A stretch of DNA of 64,000 nucleotides from Odontesthes bonariensis (Eukaryota > Chordata > Actinopteri > Atheriniformes > Atherinopsidae), in NCBI RefSeq assembly GCF_027942865.1, contig NC_134509.1:30078197-30142196 (forward strand). The letters are read 5' to 3'. A program made the position numbers and the translations under genes. The notes beneath the pieces are model-generated. The model was not told the DNA's origin. It searched no databases and saw nothing but the letters and a program-made list of their open reading frames with translations. Positions 37,201 to 48,559 of the stretch are shown here, one piece after another; within the stretch, counting starts at the first letter, position 1, and each line of letters begins with the position of its first letter.

Positions 37201-40200
37201 ACACAAGGATTCTGTTTCAAAATCAAAAAGGAGGACATGACGGTGACGGTGTGGAATTAATTTCCAAGACTAACAAGTGTCTGTCTGTCCAGCATTTAGG
37301 CTAAGGATTTAAAAAAAAATATATATTTTAACCACAACACAAGCACATTCACATCCACAAGACTACGGCGAGCCACAACCACTCCTCCCCCATTTAATAG
37401 GTTCTATAGACCTGGCCCAGTACAAATTAAGCGTTCCAATGAAGGCATCCATTATGGCTCGTCGCGTGCTCATCGGTCCTCAGAGGCGGGGCACAAGTTG
37501 TAGCTTCTCCGGTGACCGGGTGAACGTGCCCGGGGCAGCAGCAGGTGTGGTGTCACTGATGCTGCTGACAGCCTCTGAATTACTTTTTTTGTTTTTCCTT
37601 TACCTTGAAAAAAGTTCGTATATCCATTTTATGCTTTTTCCAAAATAGCCGGCTGTTTACAATGCCAGCCCATTACCCATACCACCTTGGGCCAGGTCGA
37701 TGACGACATTGTTGTATTATCACCGGACCGGATTGTCACCAGGGGGCTGACAATCGACAACACCCACACACAATATAATAGCCTATATAACTTGCACACA
37801 TATATTGTGTATATTTTGCAAAATTCCCAGCATATCATTTGGGAAGGCAGAGCCACATTACCCGCCGCCCATGCATTAATCTCTCATTAGGACAAAACAG
37901 GCTTATTTGGAGAAAGATACTCACTCTCTTTGTGTGACCGACCTTAATGACATGCTGTACCTGAAGCTTCACCTTCAGATTTTGGTTGTTTGTTTTGCAC
38001 AGTACTGTCCAAAGGTGGTATATTACCCATTTAAGTTAAACTGCATTGTAATGGCTGGCAAATAAATAAAATCGCCATCAAAGACAAGGGAAAGCAACAC
38101 CGACACTGCTCTTTAATCTTTGTTTTAAAATGAATCTCATATAGATAAGCATCCCAAACTGTATTTATAGCCCCTGGAATCTTTTCACACTGGCATTGAA
38201 GTCTTGGGCCACATACTTTCACACCGTCATCTGATCTCCACCTGCTGAACACCTTGTGAATATGTTGCCTCCCTTTGACACTTCACACTGTGTCAGATCT
38301 CATATTCATCCTCTAAAACCATCTTAAAACTGACAACCTTAAGATGATATTAACACAAAAATGATTGCAGTTCTAAAACGATGGTCTGCTTTGTGTGATT
38401 TGACTCTCAAAGTAAACATTGTTACAGGAGCCATCGCATTCAATTTTCCTCCTGCAGATGAGGTGTTAAACCTTTGGGATTTGCTTGAATAAAGCCGAGT
38501 TACTTTATGCGTTCACTCAGTGCTTTGACACATTAAATAGTTTGTGATGCTCTGCCAGGTCCATAACAAATTAAATCCTGTTTAGGAACAGGCTGTGTTA
38601 ATGGTCAAATCTTGATGGCATTTCACTTAGCTTATACCACGCAGTTGATTTTGAGCAGTAAAAATGTAAACACAGTTGAGGCTGAGTGATAAAGGTATGC
38701 AGGCTGGATCGCAGTTAACACGCAAAGCCATGTCCGAGTAACGTACGTTTCTGAAAGAACAAGAATGTCTTCGCATTAAAACAACATAAAATCATGTTTG
38801 CTGAAAGATTGAAAGTGTTTGTCTCAAGCTAAGTCAAGTGCATATCAGTGATGGTGTGGCCGTGAAGTCTCCCTTCACGGTTTTAATCTCCTACCACATG
38901 GACACTTAAAAAAAGGAAATGCTGTCCTGTGGAAATAGCAGTACATGGTATTATATGGAAACAGCATCATTTTCCGTGTTGATTATCATATTTACTCAGG
39001 GAACCAATAAAAACGCTGCCATCCTCTCCCAAAATGAAACAACCCTGAGTTGTTGTTTTTTTTAGATCTGAGTCATATGGTTATGAGCCAAGTCAGCACT
39101 GCAGTGTTCACAAAAGCCTCCCTTTGAAACTGAAAGCTTTAAGTGCTGCGCATATTGTGCGCAAAAAGTTTTCTTTTTTTTTTTATGAATGAGGAGAGAG
39201 ACTGGCCATAAAAGAGAAAGAAATTTAAAAAACACACAGAGGTTGTTACTAAGCAACAAGACCCACTGTTTCACTGTGGCGAGCACAAATGAGGGTGTGC
39301 AGAGGCTTGTCAACGAGTTGTACCTCTGAATGAAACCTTGCATTCAAATATGAGGCTGGAGGGATTCTTTAAATGCACCCATTTAGCAAAACTCTAAAAT
39401 TATTTTTCTTAAGAGAATATTAATCAGTCTCAGTCCTCTTTATCCATTTGGTGCTATGCATGATGTGTATATTTTCTCTTTTACAAGACAGGAAACATGA
39501 TCTCATCTTTCATAGTTTCCTTTATAGCTATCAGTTTTAAAACTTTGGCAGGTCAAAAATATCTTGTTTCACTTCACTTCACCTTCCTTGTTATATATAT
39601 TTGAATAGAGCAACACATTAGAGTCACTGGTGAATTGTTTCATCTCTTCTATATCACACTGGTTAACTTTCACAAAATATGAAGAAAAACTGGTGGTAGA
39701 CTGGAATCTGTATTCACCTGTGGAAGTGTGTAGGCCACTGATTTGTCACATGCTCATCTTTTTTTTTTTTTTTTTTTTTTTTTGGCTCTTGTCCTGCTGG
39801 CTCTGCTGACAAGTTCTGTAACACCTCCCTTGTTCCAAATAGGCCAATCTGTCAAGTTTCCAGAGATCAGGTATAAATGTTGGATTGGCAGCATCTCAAC
39901 ACATTGTCGTATTACACTAGTGTCTTTTATAGCTTTGATGTAAGCTGTCAGTTAACTTTGTCTGGAGCAGGAGCAAAGTTTGGCCCAGACCGCTGATCCC
40001 ACGTGTTTGCTCGGTTTCTTCTATTATAACCGTCGCTGTATTTTGGATCATGAGAAATGTGCATGTTACCAAAATAACATTCACTGTAGGATGATTTTGT
40101 ATACTTTTAGATAAAATTTGTGCAAAATGTAATGCTTGTTGAAGTCCCCACATTTGCATTGAACTCATTTCTGTCTGCCTCTGTAAATGTAAACCCACTC

Positions 40201-43200
40201 CCTCCAGATAATGAAAGTAACACTTTACCACTGGGACACAAATCTGTGTCGGTGTTAAAGACGTCACAGTCCCTATATATGTTACCCATCCCTGGGTTGG
40301 TATGGTATTTAAAAGTACCAGTGATTCCACTTCTTTGGACTATACATCCCATCCCCAGAGAATTAAAGTAATGTGAGTGGCTGTGTGGGATGCATGGAGA
40401 TGTGAAGCTGCAGGAAGTTTGACGGGACTGCAAGCCTGAGAGTCATGCCTGACTTTGTCAGGTGGCCCCGTCACTCACAAAGATGCTGGGCTTGTGTGGG
40501 AACACTTGACCCTCAGCACAGCTGAGTATTTACATGATCTATTTTGGTAACTGCAGCAGTGCTTGCTGAGCCCAATATTAACGATAAGAAAAATTCATTT
40601 CTTCACTGTGGACACTAAAACTGTCCAAATGTCATTAGACAACAAAAGTGTTTTGAAAAGTGCTGCTTTTTCACTGTTTTAGCTTATTCACGGTCCACAA
40701 CAGCTCTGAATGTCTATACAAAAAGAGAACCAAATTTGAAAGCATGGCAGCATCTCACTGGGAAATAGTCCTGAGATAAATCTGTGCATATATTTTTCTT
40801 AAAAAGTTACATATATGACATAAAATATAATGTAGATATGTGTTATGCAGATATCACAAGTTATCTGACATCCTTCCTCCATCTGTACTTTGTCAGCATT
40901 TGACCTAAACAACAAGTCAGCCTGTACTTTCCAGTTACATGTCTCTCTGTGAAGAGAATCCCCTCACACTCTGTTTGAGTCCTGTTTTGGATCAGAGGTT
41001 GACACCTCTCTGAGGACATGTGGCTGTGATAAACAATAATGTTCCTCTCCAAATACAGCTATTGGACCTGGGGAAACCCCCAGATACTGATGGGGCTGCC
41101 ACATCTCCTTACTTCTTAAATAAAAGCTGCTTTTGGTGGCCATGTGTATTACTGTAAACATCAGAACTACCGTATTTGTAACAGGCATGTGGCGAGGGGT
41201 AAATAACAGCCTTGTTATAATGAGTGCAATATAATAAGAAAACATCCAAATGATTAAATAACAGATCAGTGCATTCACAATCAATTCATATATATCACAA
41301 GTAAAAAATGCAGATAAAACCTCCATAAGAAACATTTGCCACATTTCGCTGCAGAAATGCCCAGTATGTTAGGATGAGTTAAGCTGATTTTGAATATTCA
41401 GCACATGCTTGCATCAATGAACCACCCTCAGGCATTTCATCAGCTCCTGGCACAGCCCTGAAGTATAGCAAGTGTGCAGAAATCCCAGCAGCCACCATCA
41501 GTCAACTGTTTCTCTTTGTGAGTAGTGAGGATTTAGTGGGGTGTCTATTACCCTTGTCCCTAAAAACTGACTTACAGGCTAAACACTTATCTGACTCACA
41601 GTCCGGTAATGCTTCTCAGCATGCCTGCAGCGTAGACCTAATTCTAGAGATGAGTGACTCCCACCGTAAACCCCTTGAAATGCTGCTGTCTGCTGTCAGC
41701 ACCAGTTAAGCACTAGTTTCGTGCATTTTATTCAATTAAAGTCTCTGTTTTTATCAAAGCAGCAAGAAGAGCATCCGATATCATATGATGTTTATTTTGA
41801 GATGTTCAGAGCCAGGTGAGCCTTTGTTAGAGCATCAGAATACACATAAGACCTGTAAACTGCTGTGGCCAAAGTATTCCGATCGGCCACTTAAGTGAGA
41901 GTATCAATAACACGGTTGAAGCATATTCTAAGTTTAATTTAAAGCATTTGTAACAATGTCACACAAATCACAATGCTTTACTTTGTTTGTTGCATTATTT
42001 GTTGTTATTGCACTTAAGCACTATCATTTCCTGTTGGTTAGTTATTCATTTATTTTTCATATTACTCTGATACAAAACTGAGTCCCTGTACACACAAACA
42101 TGTGTATGTGGATCCCATGTTGTTCTATGCGTCCTATAATCAAAACACAGTTTTAGACACTAAACCAAACCTTCATGAAAAGTGTCAAATTTTCACTGAC
42201 TGACTTGCTGTAATGTGGACTTGAAAACTGGGAGTCGGGGACCTGAATCTGTTATGTAGAGCACTGCTACATAAAACAATACTCCAACGATACAGAATGC
42301 AACATCAGCATTACTGGTTATGGACCAGAACAGGTTGGACCTTGAGTTGGTGGGACAACTTTAAGATCGCGAAAGGATTTTCCTATGTTCAGCGGATTGC
42401 TGTTGCATTTGACTGAGACATTGCAAAGCAGAAAATTGTTATGAGATTGCTTGTCAGTCCTGTAAAAATAGTTGCTCACTGTACAACTAAGCTTCAGTTT
42501 TGCGTTTTCATGTGAACAGAGATTTTTTGTAAACAGCATGTGTGGACGTGCTTTTTGTTCCCCTTGGGAACAAAGGAGGGAAAACTCACAAAAAAAAAAA
42601 AATTAATAAAACATGTTGTATGTACTAAAATGACCAAAGTAGCCCTATCTCTATTAACTTCCTAATTTAAATGTCTTTCCAAAAAAAGTCCAACTTATAT
42701 TTAGATTTGTTCTTTAAAAAGTGACATGAAACTGATGGATTTTGGACATTTTGAGTAAAGTAAAGGACTCGTGCTGATGCTTTCTAGTGTTTGACCAATT
42801 AGTGCATGTCAGGGGCAGCTGTCAACAGCTGAAACTCCATGGCATTTGGTCTTAGGTTTGCTAATCTGATGTCATATATCTACAGTTGTCTCCTTAAGTC
42901 TTTGGATCCTTTCTCTGGTGTCTTGGTAGCACATTAAGACCTGTTGAAACATATCAGGACCTATACTCATGTTTAAAGTGTGCTTTCAGTATGAATAGGC
43001 TGGAGGTGCCACTCACCAAGGTAGTTCAAATATAATAAACCCTCTGTAAGTTTGGGTTAAACAAGCTGCTTTCAAACCATGTATCTGACTAATCAATGTT
43101 ACACAAAACTGCAACTCTCCTTTGAATCAGGAAAGGTTATGTTGGTGATGTTCAGGTTTTACGCTAAACCCAGAATAAACTGTTTTATTTAAGGCTTGTA

Positions 43201-43824
43201 CTATTAATAATAATGGTAATAGTAATACAGTCATTTAAAAAAAAAAACTTACATTGTAAATAGAAACCTTATCTAAATAGCACATTTCACAGTATGTCAC
43301 TTAGTCTGCTTGACATTGAAATACATGATATAGAAAATAAGCAACACGGCCATCAACAAGAGAGCTCAGAGACCACTCTCTCCCATGGCTAATGCTGTGT
43401 TTTGCAAATGCAATTAATTTGACCCTAATTAACTAAATGTAATGAGTTGTTCCTTTGCCCGATGTTCCAAAACTCCACAAAGCTTCATTTGATTCTGCTT
43501 GGTAGTTTTGGCTTAATCCTGCTAAGAAAACAGACAAAAACAAACCATATAAACCACATAACCTCCTCAGTGGAGGTAATGAGATCATACATATGGAATC
43601 TCAACAGACATGAGGAAGTTTTTAAGGAACTGATCAAGTTCCTTGAAGATGGTAAAAGGACAGACTCAACTCACTTGAGTTTTATGATGGCGCTCAACTT
43701 CATTTCTTGATAATAGTTCAGAAAGCTGAACAGGAAAATGTGACCTGCCATATGTGACAATGAGTACAATCCAGCAGTAACATCTATGCTCCAACTCCTC
43801 GTGGTCCTCAAATCTCATACTATA

Positions 43825-43879
<55 letters not shown>

Positions 43880-44554
43880 TAATCAGTCTCACTCTATAAC
43901 TTTGTATCATATTGGTACCTTCAACACTCTGTGTGGAGTCCCCAACATCTGATCAAACAAACCTTATCTAGTGTAACACCTTTAGATGTTTTAATAGACA
44001 AAGACAGCTTACTGCATTATGAAAGGTGATAAACAAGTGCGCTACAACAGGATCTCTCTTGGTGTAACAGTATATCATTTAGAAAGTCACATGACATGCT
44101 TGGAGATCCTCCATCAAGACCCCTATTCTTAGAAGCTTCATACTTAATCAGCAGGGACTGTGTTTCAAGAAACACCTTACATGATAATCAGTGTTCACTT
44201 ATTATAGGGCCAAACCTTTGGTCTGAACTTCACAGCCATAGAGACAAAGAATGTCTTTCAGCTTCAATCTCATTTTATGTGCCAGTTCCAAACGTTTTGC
44301 TCTGATTTTAACTTACCTCCAGGCAGGCTGATGGGGCCACAGCCTTGCCCCTCCACATAGTTTTCCGATGTGATGTAGATGTACTTCTTGCACAGCTTCC
44401 ACAGGCCAAAGTGGGCCGCCTCGCAGGTTTCGTTGAGTCTCTCCACCCGTGGGCTGAGCACTGCCCAGTGGTCCGTTACCACTGCCGTGAACATGCATGC
44501 CATACCCACCAACAACACAAAGATGGCAATCTTTATCTTGGTACGCTTGTGCAT
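32010..44554 (-). CDS. cacng1: CACNG1, voltage-dependent calcium channel gamma-1 subunit
   Basis: Complete gene, four exons: complement of 44317-44554, 35471-35545, 32344-32490, 32010-32242 (693 nt, 230 residues; human has 222). Gamma-1 is a claudin-fold, four-pass membrane subunit of the skeletal-muscle Cav1.1 channel in the transverse tubule. Visible: TM1 (residues 9-27), [12 protein letters not shown]-glycosylation site NET (41-43), claudin-family GLWKLC (50-55), a first extracellular loop with [10 protein letters not shown]2 (about 109-131), TM3 (about 147-165), [12 protein letters not shown]4 (WSFACACTG...) and the gamma-1 tail [14 protein letters not shown]. There is no PDZ ligand, as expected for gamma-1 and unlike TARPs. 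All phases close. The start is the only ATG giving the conserved N-terminus. It converges on HELZ, as in mammals. Confidence 0.97.
32344..32490 (-). CDS. cacng1: CACNG1 exon 3
   Basis: 147 bp between TTTCCAG and GTAGGT. Encodes [20 protein letters not shown] (TM2), the cytoplasmic [12 protein letters not shown] loop and the start of TM3 (AGMFFAFA). Confidence 0.95.
32491..35470 (-). other. CACNG1 intron 2
   Basis: Bounded by GTAGGT and TTTCCAG on the reverse strand. Contains the (TA)n tract at 34160-34232. Open frames are short and unrecognised. Confidence 0.85.
34160..34258. repeat. (TA)n dinucleotide tract
   Basis: About 73 bp of uninterrupted alternating A and T, then an imperfect continuation and a T run. 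It can form cruciform or slipped structures and is likely highly polymorphic. Confidence 0.97.
35471..35545 (-). CDS. cacng1: CACNG1 exon 2
   Basis: 75 bp. Acceptor CACAG (the downstream GAG is out of phase). Encodes [20 protein letters not shown] and KTQK, and ends in a split Glu codon before GTAGGT. Confidence 0.94.
36330..36350. repeat. (CCAT)n microsatellite
   Basis: Five tandem CCAT units in CACNG1 intron 1. Confidence 0.9.
37077..37870. mobile_element. Non-autonomous inverted-repeat element flanked by ATGCAT
   Basis: Ends AGGCGGCGGGT and ACCCGCCGCCC are inverted repeats with one mismatch, flanked on both sides by ATGCAT (37071-37076 and 37871-37876). The interior has no transposase that I recognise. 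The superfamily is not assigned: a 6-bp palindromic flank does not fit the common hAT (8), Tc1 (TA) or TTAA patterns. It lies in CACNG1 intron 1. Confidence 0.75.
43827..43875. repeat. Poly(T) run, 49 bp
   Basis: Forty-nine consecutive T on the + strand, that is poly(A) in the CACNG1 transcript sense. The exact length may be an assembly estimate. Confidence 0.95.
44317..44554 (-). CDS. cacng1: CACNG1 exon 1
   Basis: ATG at 44554-44552. Encodes TM1 and most of the first extracellular loop through PISLPG, then one base of a Glu codon and donor GTAAGT. Confidence 0.96.
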
Positions 44555-45343
44555 GATTCCAGGTGGTGCGATTTCTGTTCAGTGAATCTTCTTCCCCTGA
44601 TTATGTAGAACAAAACCTATATCACTGGAGGCTCTGCGGAGTGGACACACTGGTCTGTGCCAGAGGCTTCTTTCCTCAGTCTCCAAGAAAGCCTTCTCTC
44701 TCCACCGTAGACTACTCTTCTCTCACCCTGTCGCAAATCTGTGCTTCTGGTTCGAAAGGAAGGGGGCCAGACTGCTCTGTCCTACTTTCAAGTCCCTCTT
44801 TCCCCACACACTATGAGCTGCAGCACTACTGAGGGGCTGCAAGTTTAGATAGTCAGCTGTTGAGGTAGATCAGAGAAGTTGATGATCAGACTGTCTACCA
44901 TGGTGGGTGTGTTTCTCAGGGGGTAGTATGCTATAAATGTGACTGGTGAGTCAAGTTGTCAGGCTCCTTCCTTATCCGGTTACAGCACCAGTGTGTTGAG
45001 ATTCGTAACGTGCCATAATAAACGTACTAACATAAACTGTTTCTCTCCTCCTAAAAACATGCAAATTCTTATCTATAATACTTATTTTAGCAGTGTGAGA
45101 ATAGTTTCCCCGGCTTCAGGTTTCCATCCATACGCCTGGGTGTGGATTTGTCTCTATAAACTATTTATAAGAGGAAGATTGATGTGTTTATAATGAGGAG
45201 CGGCAAGGTTTAAGCAGACAACAGAAGAGTTGCCCTGGTGGAACGAAGCTGCTGTTAGTCATTTCTGTTGGAATTCCCACTCAGGCTTGTATTTTATAGG
45301 TTAGTTCACATTAACCATTTTTCTTGATTGTGTCAGCAGTATC
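44555..45343 (-). promoter_or_regulatory. CACNG1 upstream region (putative promoter)
   Basis: Sequence between the CACNG1 start codon and the first upstream transposon. It includes an E-box CAGCTG at 44854-44859 and a MEF2-consensus/TATA-like CTATTTATAA at 45161-45170. Both are classic in muscle promoters, which fits the known skeletal-muscle expression of gamma-1. The transcription start is not determined. Confidence 0.45.
45161..45170. promoter_or_regulatory. MEF2-consensus site upstream of CACNG1
   Basis: CTATTTATAA fits YTAWWWWTAR exactly. On the reverse strand the same bases read TTATAAATAG, also TATA-like. About 610 bp upstream of the CACNG1 start codon. Confidence 0.5.
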
Positions 45344-47149
45344 TAGCCTAGAAATCTAGACGCCCCTAGCGGCCGCAAATGGAATTTGCTCCGGGGCTAG
45401 TCTAGTCACTTATGGTCGTTTTGCAAGGTTCCAAATCAAAACTTAAAGGGATACAAGGTAGTTTAGCGGCAGTATAGCGATCTCTATTGGTCAAACTGAA
45501 ATTCTACACTGTCGTAAAAATGCCCACCTGTACACACCCACTAACTAAACATCGTGGCGAATGCTGCCGTTGTGTTATTTAGTCAGTGCAGTTAGGTCAT
45601 CTGATTCACAAGTGTAGACTGCCCACGTAAGATACTATATTCAGAGATTTTCTGAAGCGAGAACTCAAGATAATATGCTATAATACTGTTGCTGGAGGAA
45701 GTGGCCGGGGACAGGGACATCTGGGTTTCTCTGCTCAGGCTGCAGCCCCCGCGACCCGATCCCCGGACAAGCGGCACATAATGGATGTATGGATGGACTG
45801 TTGCTGATCTTGAATGGGATTCTTCCCTCATCATGGTGTATTCGTGGAGTTATTCCTTTGTATTAGCAGACACTTACAAAAATTACATCTTAGACAGATG
45901 CGCGCAGGCACTACCAACACACGCCGCAATAAACGCAGAGTAGACAACAATTCTTGTTCGGATCAAAACGCTATTCTTATTCTAATCAGGTCAGTCCATG
46001 TATTTGTGAAGCTAGGCTGCGTCTCGAACTCAGGAGGAATTAGAGCACCATCATCACCTGTCTCTTCACGATCTAAAACGCAGGTCACTATGGTAGATGA
46101 ACAAGATCACGCTTGGAGAAATTTCACAAAGATGGGAAATGCCAACATCGAACGTTTCATATTCAGTCTGTGAAAGGCAGAATATGAAACGCTTGGTGTT
46201 GGCTCTTCAACGCAAGCGAACACATAGCCTACAACTACAGCTAGCATACAGTACCTAGCTAAGTGCCGTAAACACAAACGACTCTTCTCGCGCATCACGA
46301 CACTTCAGAAGCGGGTCGCTCCTGCCGAAGTTACATATGGGATTTTCAGCATACAGACCCCTGTTGGGAGCGAGACAGGCTTCATTCGCTTACCATTGAC
46401 TTGTTTAACCTTTGGTAAACTCCTGAAGGCTATAATTTTAGGTGAAAATGCTACCTAGTGCTCCTTTAATCGAGCCAATCAAATTGTGAGGAGCGGGGTC
46501 GGAGGCCGGGCTACCTAGTGACGACAGAGGTGCGACGTTTCAGTGTGTAGTTCCAGAGAGAGGTAAAAAAAAAAAAAAACTCTCTTTAGATTTATATGGA
46601 AACGAAGTAAACTTACATCTGAGAGCAATCCCCAGTCAATTGCGAGCATGATGTACCAAAGACAGCGGGCCGATCTTCGTCTCAGAGCTGACAAAACTCT
46701 CCGGTAAGGCATTTGAACGGTCAAATTCCGTTAACGGGACGAGAGTAGTCAAAACGGCAAACCGGAAGTGCGTTGCTCACTGCGGCTAGCTTTAGCAGCG
46801 CCGAATTCGTGGGAACAAAATTGTAAATAACCGGTATTTTGTCAGATTTTCAACACCTTGGGGATCTAAACGACTACTTTCTCGCCTGAAAATGTTTCAA
46901 ATGTTGCTAAAGTTTACAGAGTTTAGAGCTTAAGAGAAATCAGCTTTTCAGGCCATAGACTACAAACCACAATGTACATTCCGTCGCGTTGACTACGTAA
47001 AATTTCTTAATCGCTCTGATTGGTTGTTGCGCCATCCTATTGTGTGGCGTTGAACTTGACAGACAGCCGTTTATCCCGCCCACACTGCTATCCAGCGTCA
47101 CTAGACCCCTGTACAGCTTTTTGCTGTACGGGTCTGGCTTGCTAGGCTA
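45344..47149. mobile_element. hAT-like non-autonomous element, 1.8 kb
   Basis: Ends TAGCCTAG...CTAGGCTA are inverted, with partial match continuing to about 20 bp (AAxCxAGAC). The 8-9 bp repeat (A)GCAGTATC flanks both sides (45335-45343 and 47150-47158), fitting the 8-bp hAT target duplication. No transposase. The interior holds a Rex3/RTE 3' fragment (about 45690-45797) and a 24-bp imperfect hairpin (46141-46164 with 46180-46203). Confidence 0.85.
45690..45797 (+). mobile_element. Rex3/RTE-like LINE 3'-end fragment
   Basis: Contains TCTCTGCTCAGGCTGC, CCCCGCGACCCGATC and AAGCGGCACATAATGGATG with a GATG-like tail, the characteristic 3' end of fish Rex3/RTE-type LINEs. Nested inside the hAT-like element 45344-47149. 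Confidence 0.8.
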
Positions 47150-47344
47150 AGCAGTATCAGCATTCATGGAATATTTCTCCTCAGGATGGTTTTAAGGTTT
47201 TTAAGAGCATCCCCAACTGCTTCAATAATGTTTGGGCTCTGGGGAGGATTCATCCCTCCATAAGACCCGTTGCCACTGATTTTCGGAACAGTTCTTGTGT
47301 CATTTGGCATAGCTCAGGCTTTTCTCCTCATTTCCCCTCCTTAA

Positions 47345-48354
47345 AGGAAAACGCCGGAACGTTTCAAATTTACTATTTTCCCTGGTACATGTTCCCCAAA
47401 ATCGATTTCTCACCTTGTTTACATTTGTCAGCCCGAGAGAGTAACATTCGCGAATGTTTGAAATTCAAGTTATACCGCTCTGGCTCTCCCTCCCTAGCGC
47501 CGCCATGTTCACTCAACATGACGTCAGAAATGCAAACATTTTTTCTACAGCAATGGAAGACACTTACGAACTGTCTTGGTCTGACCCGGAGATAGAATGC
47601 GAAGTTTCGCCTGAGTCCGAGTCAGATCATGATCAGCCTCTCGATCCAAGTTATGTTAGCTTATAGCCATCAGCCGAGATGGTCGGATAAGGCTAAAAAT
47701 AAGGATGGACAAGTGGCTGTCGCAGCAGCCGCGACACCACCGCCAAATGCTAACGACTCACCGGTTGTATCCACGAGCCGTGAGGCGTTTCCGGACCCCA
47801 TACCCAACCTTGTGTACCGTTTCCAGGCCTACCGGCAGGTGACCTACTTTCTCCATGGGAGACTTGGGAAGCGCTTCCGAAGAGTGATTCCCTCCTGTGC
47901 GGTGTGGGCGATCAGGGATAAATATGAGTCGGAAATATGAGAAGGAAACCCTTGTAGGACGGGACCTACAAGGGTTTCCTTCACGCCGACGAGGCAGTTG
48001 TAGACTATCACTACAGATATATGTGAACATACATGTTGAAATAAAAATAATTTCTAATTCTACTATATACAGGTAGTATTCAATAATTGTGTATTTCCAA
48101 GTTACACTCTACACTTTGTTAGAGCACACTCCCGCCACACAAGTAGAATTTTATTTCTGCTGCACAAGTAGAATTGCATTTCTGACGTAAAATATGCCCG
48201 GATGTGGCTGAACATGGCTGCGCCCATGGACAGAAGTGAAAAAATCTGGGAGCGCAAGGTTATGGGTTGAATAATGTAAAACAGTGTGAGAAATCGATTT
48301 TGGGGGACAGGTGTCAGGGAAAATAGGAAAATTGAAATTTTCCGACGTTTTCCT
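47345..48354 (+). mobile_element. TTAA-flanked element with P2X7-ballast/ZCD-like remnant
   Basis: Inverted ends of at least 70 bp (AGGAAAACGCCGGAA left, reverse of the right end AGGAAAACGTCGGAA, continuing through CCCCAAAATCGATTTCTCAC) are flanked by TTAA (47341-47344, 48355-48358). The interior is + strand. First an acidic N-terminus (MEDTYELSWSDPE, from 47552) ends at a stop. Then another frame carries [19 protein letters not shown] and [13 protein letters not shown], and a third carries YKGFLHADEAV. This order matches the C-terminal half of the zinc-coordinating ballast domain known from P2X7 and from many stand-alone fish proteins. The Cys-rich core is missing. Non-autonomous and non-coding now. 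Confidence 0.75.
47941..47982. repeat. Perfect 18-bp hairpin (inverted duplication)
   Basis: GAAGGAAACCCTTGTAGG at 47941-47958 is exactly complementary to 47965-47982, with a 6-nt loop. The right arm is part of the ZCD-like coding remnant (YKGFL); the left arm looks like an inserted inverse copy that breaks the frame. Confidence 0.95.
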
Positions 48355-48559
48355 TTAAGAATGGCTTCTTGACAACCACCCTTCTATGGAGACCATTTCT
48401 GATGAAATCGTGAAGGGGCATTATTTTGTAAGAGCTGGCCCACTTTAAGTCTCTATATAAGAATCGTGACCCACTTCCCCCTGTCTTGAACAGAAGCACC
48501 AGTCAAAGAAATGTCACTGCTGCAAAGTGGAACCTTGAGAGATCAGTGCAAACCAGAAC

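Larger units (their letters stand above)
35546..44316 (-). other. CACNG1 intron 1, 8.8 kb
   Basis: Bounded by GTAAGT and CACAG on the reverse strand. Holds (CCAT)n at about 36330-36350, the inverted-repeat element 37077-37870, and T runs at 39760-39783 and 43827-43875. No coding exon recognised. Confidence 0.85.

Noticed and set aside
40107..41344. Overlapping 83-137-codon frames inside CACNG1 intron 1
   Set aside because: Chance open frames in AT-rich intron with no protein resemblance.
45814..46173. 119-codon frame in the hAT-like element
   Set aside because: No transposase or other motif; it spans the internal hairpin and is repeat-derived.
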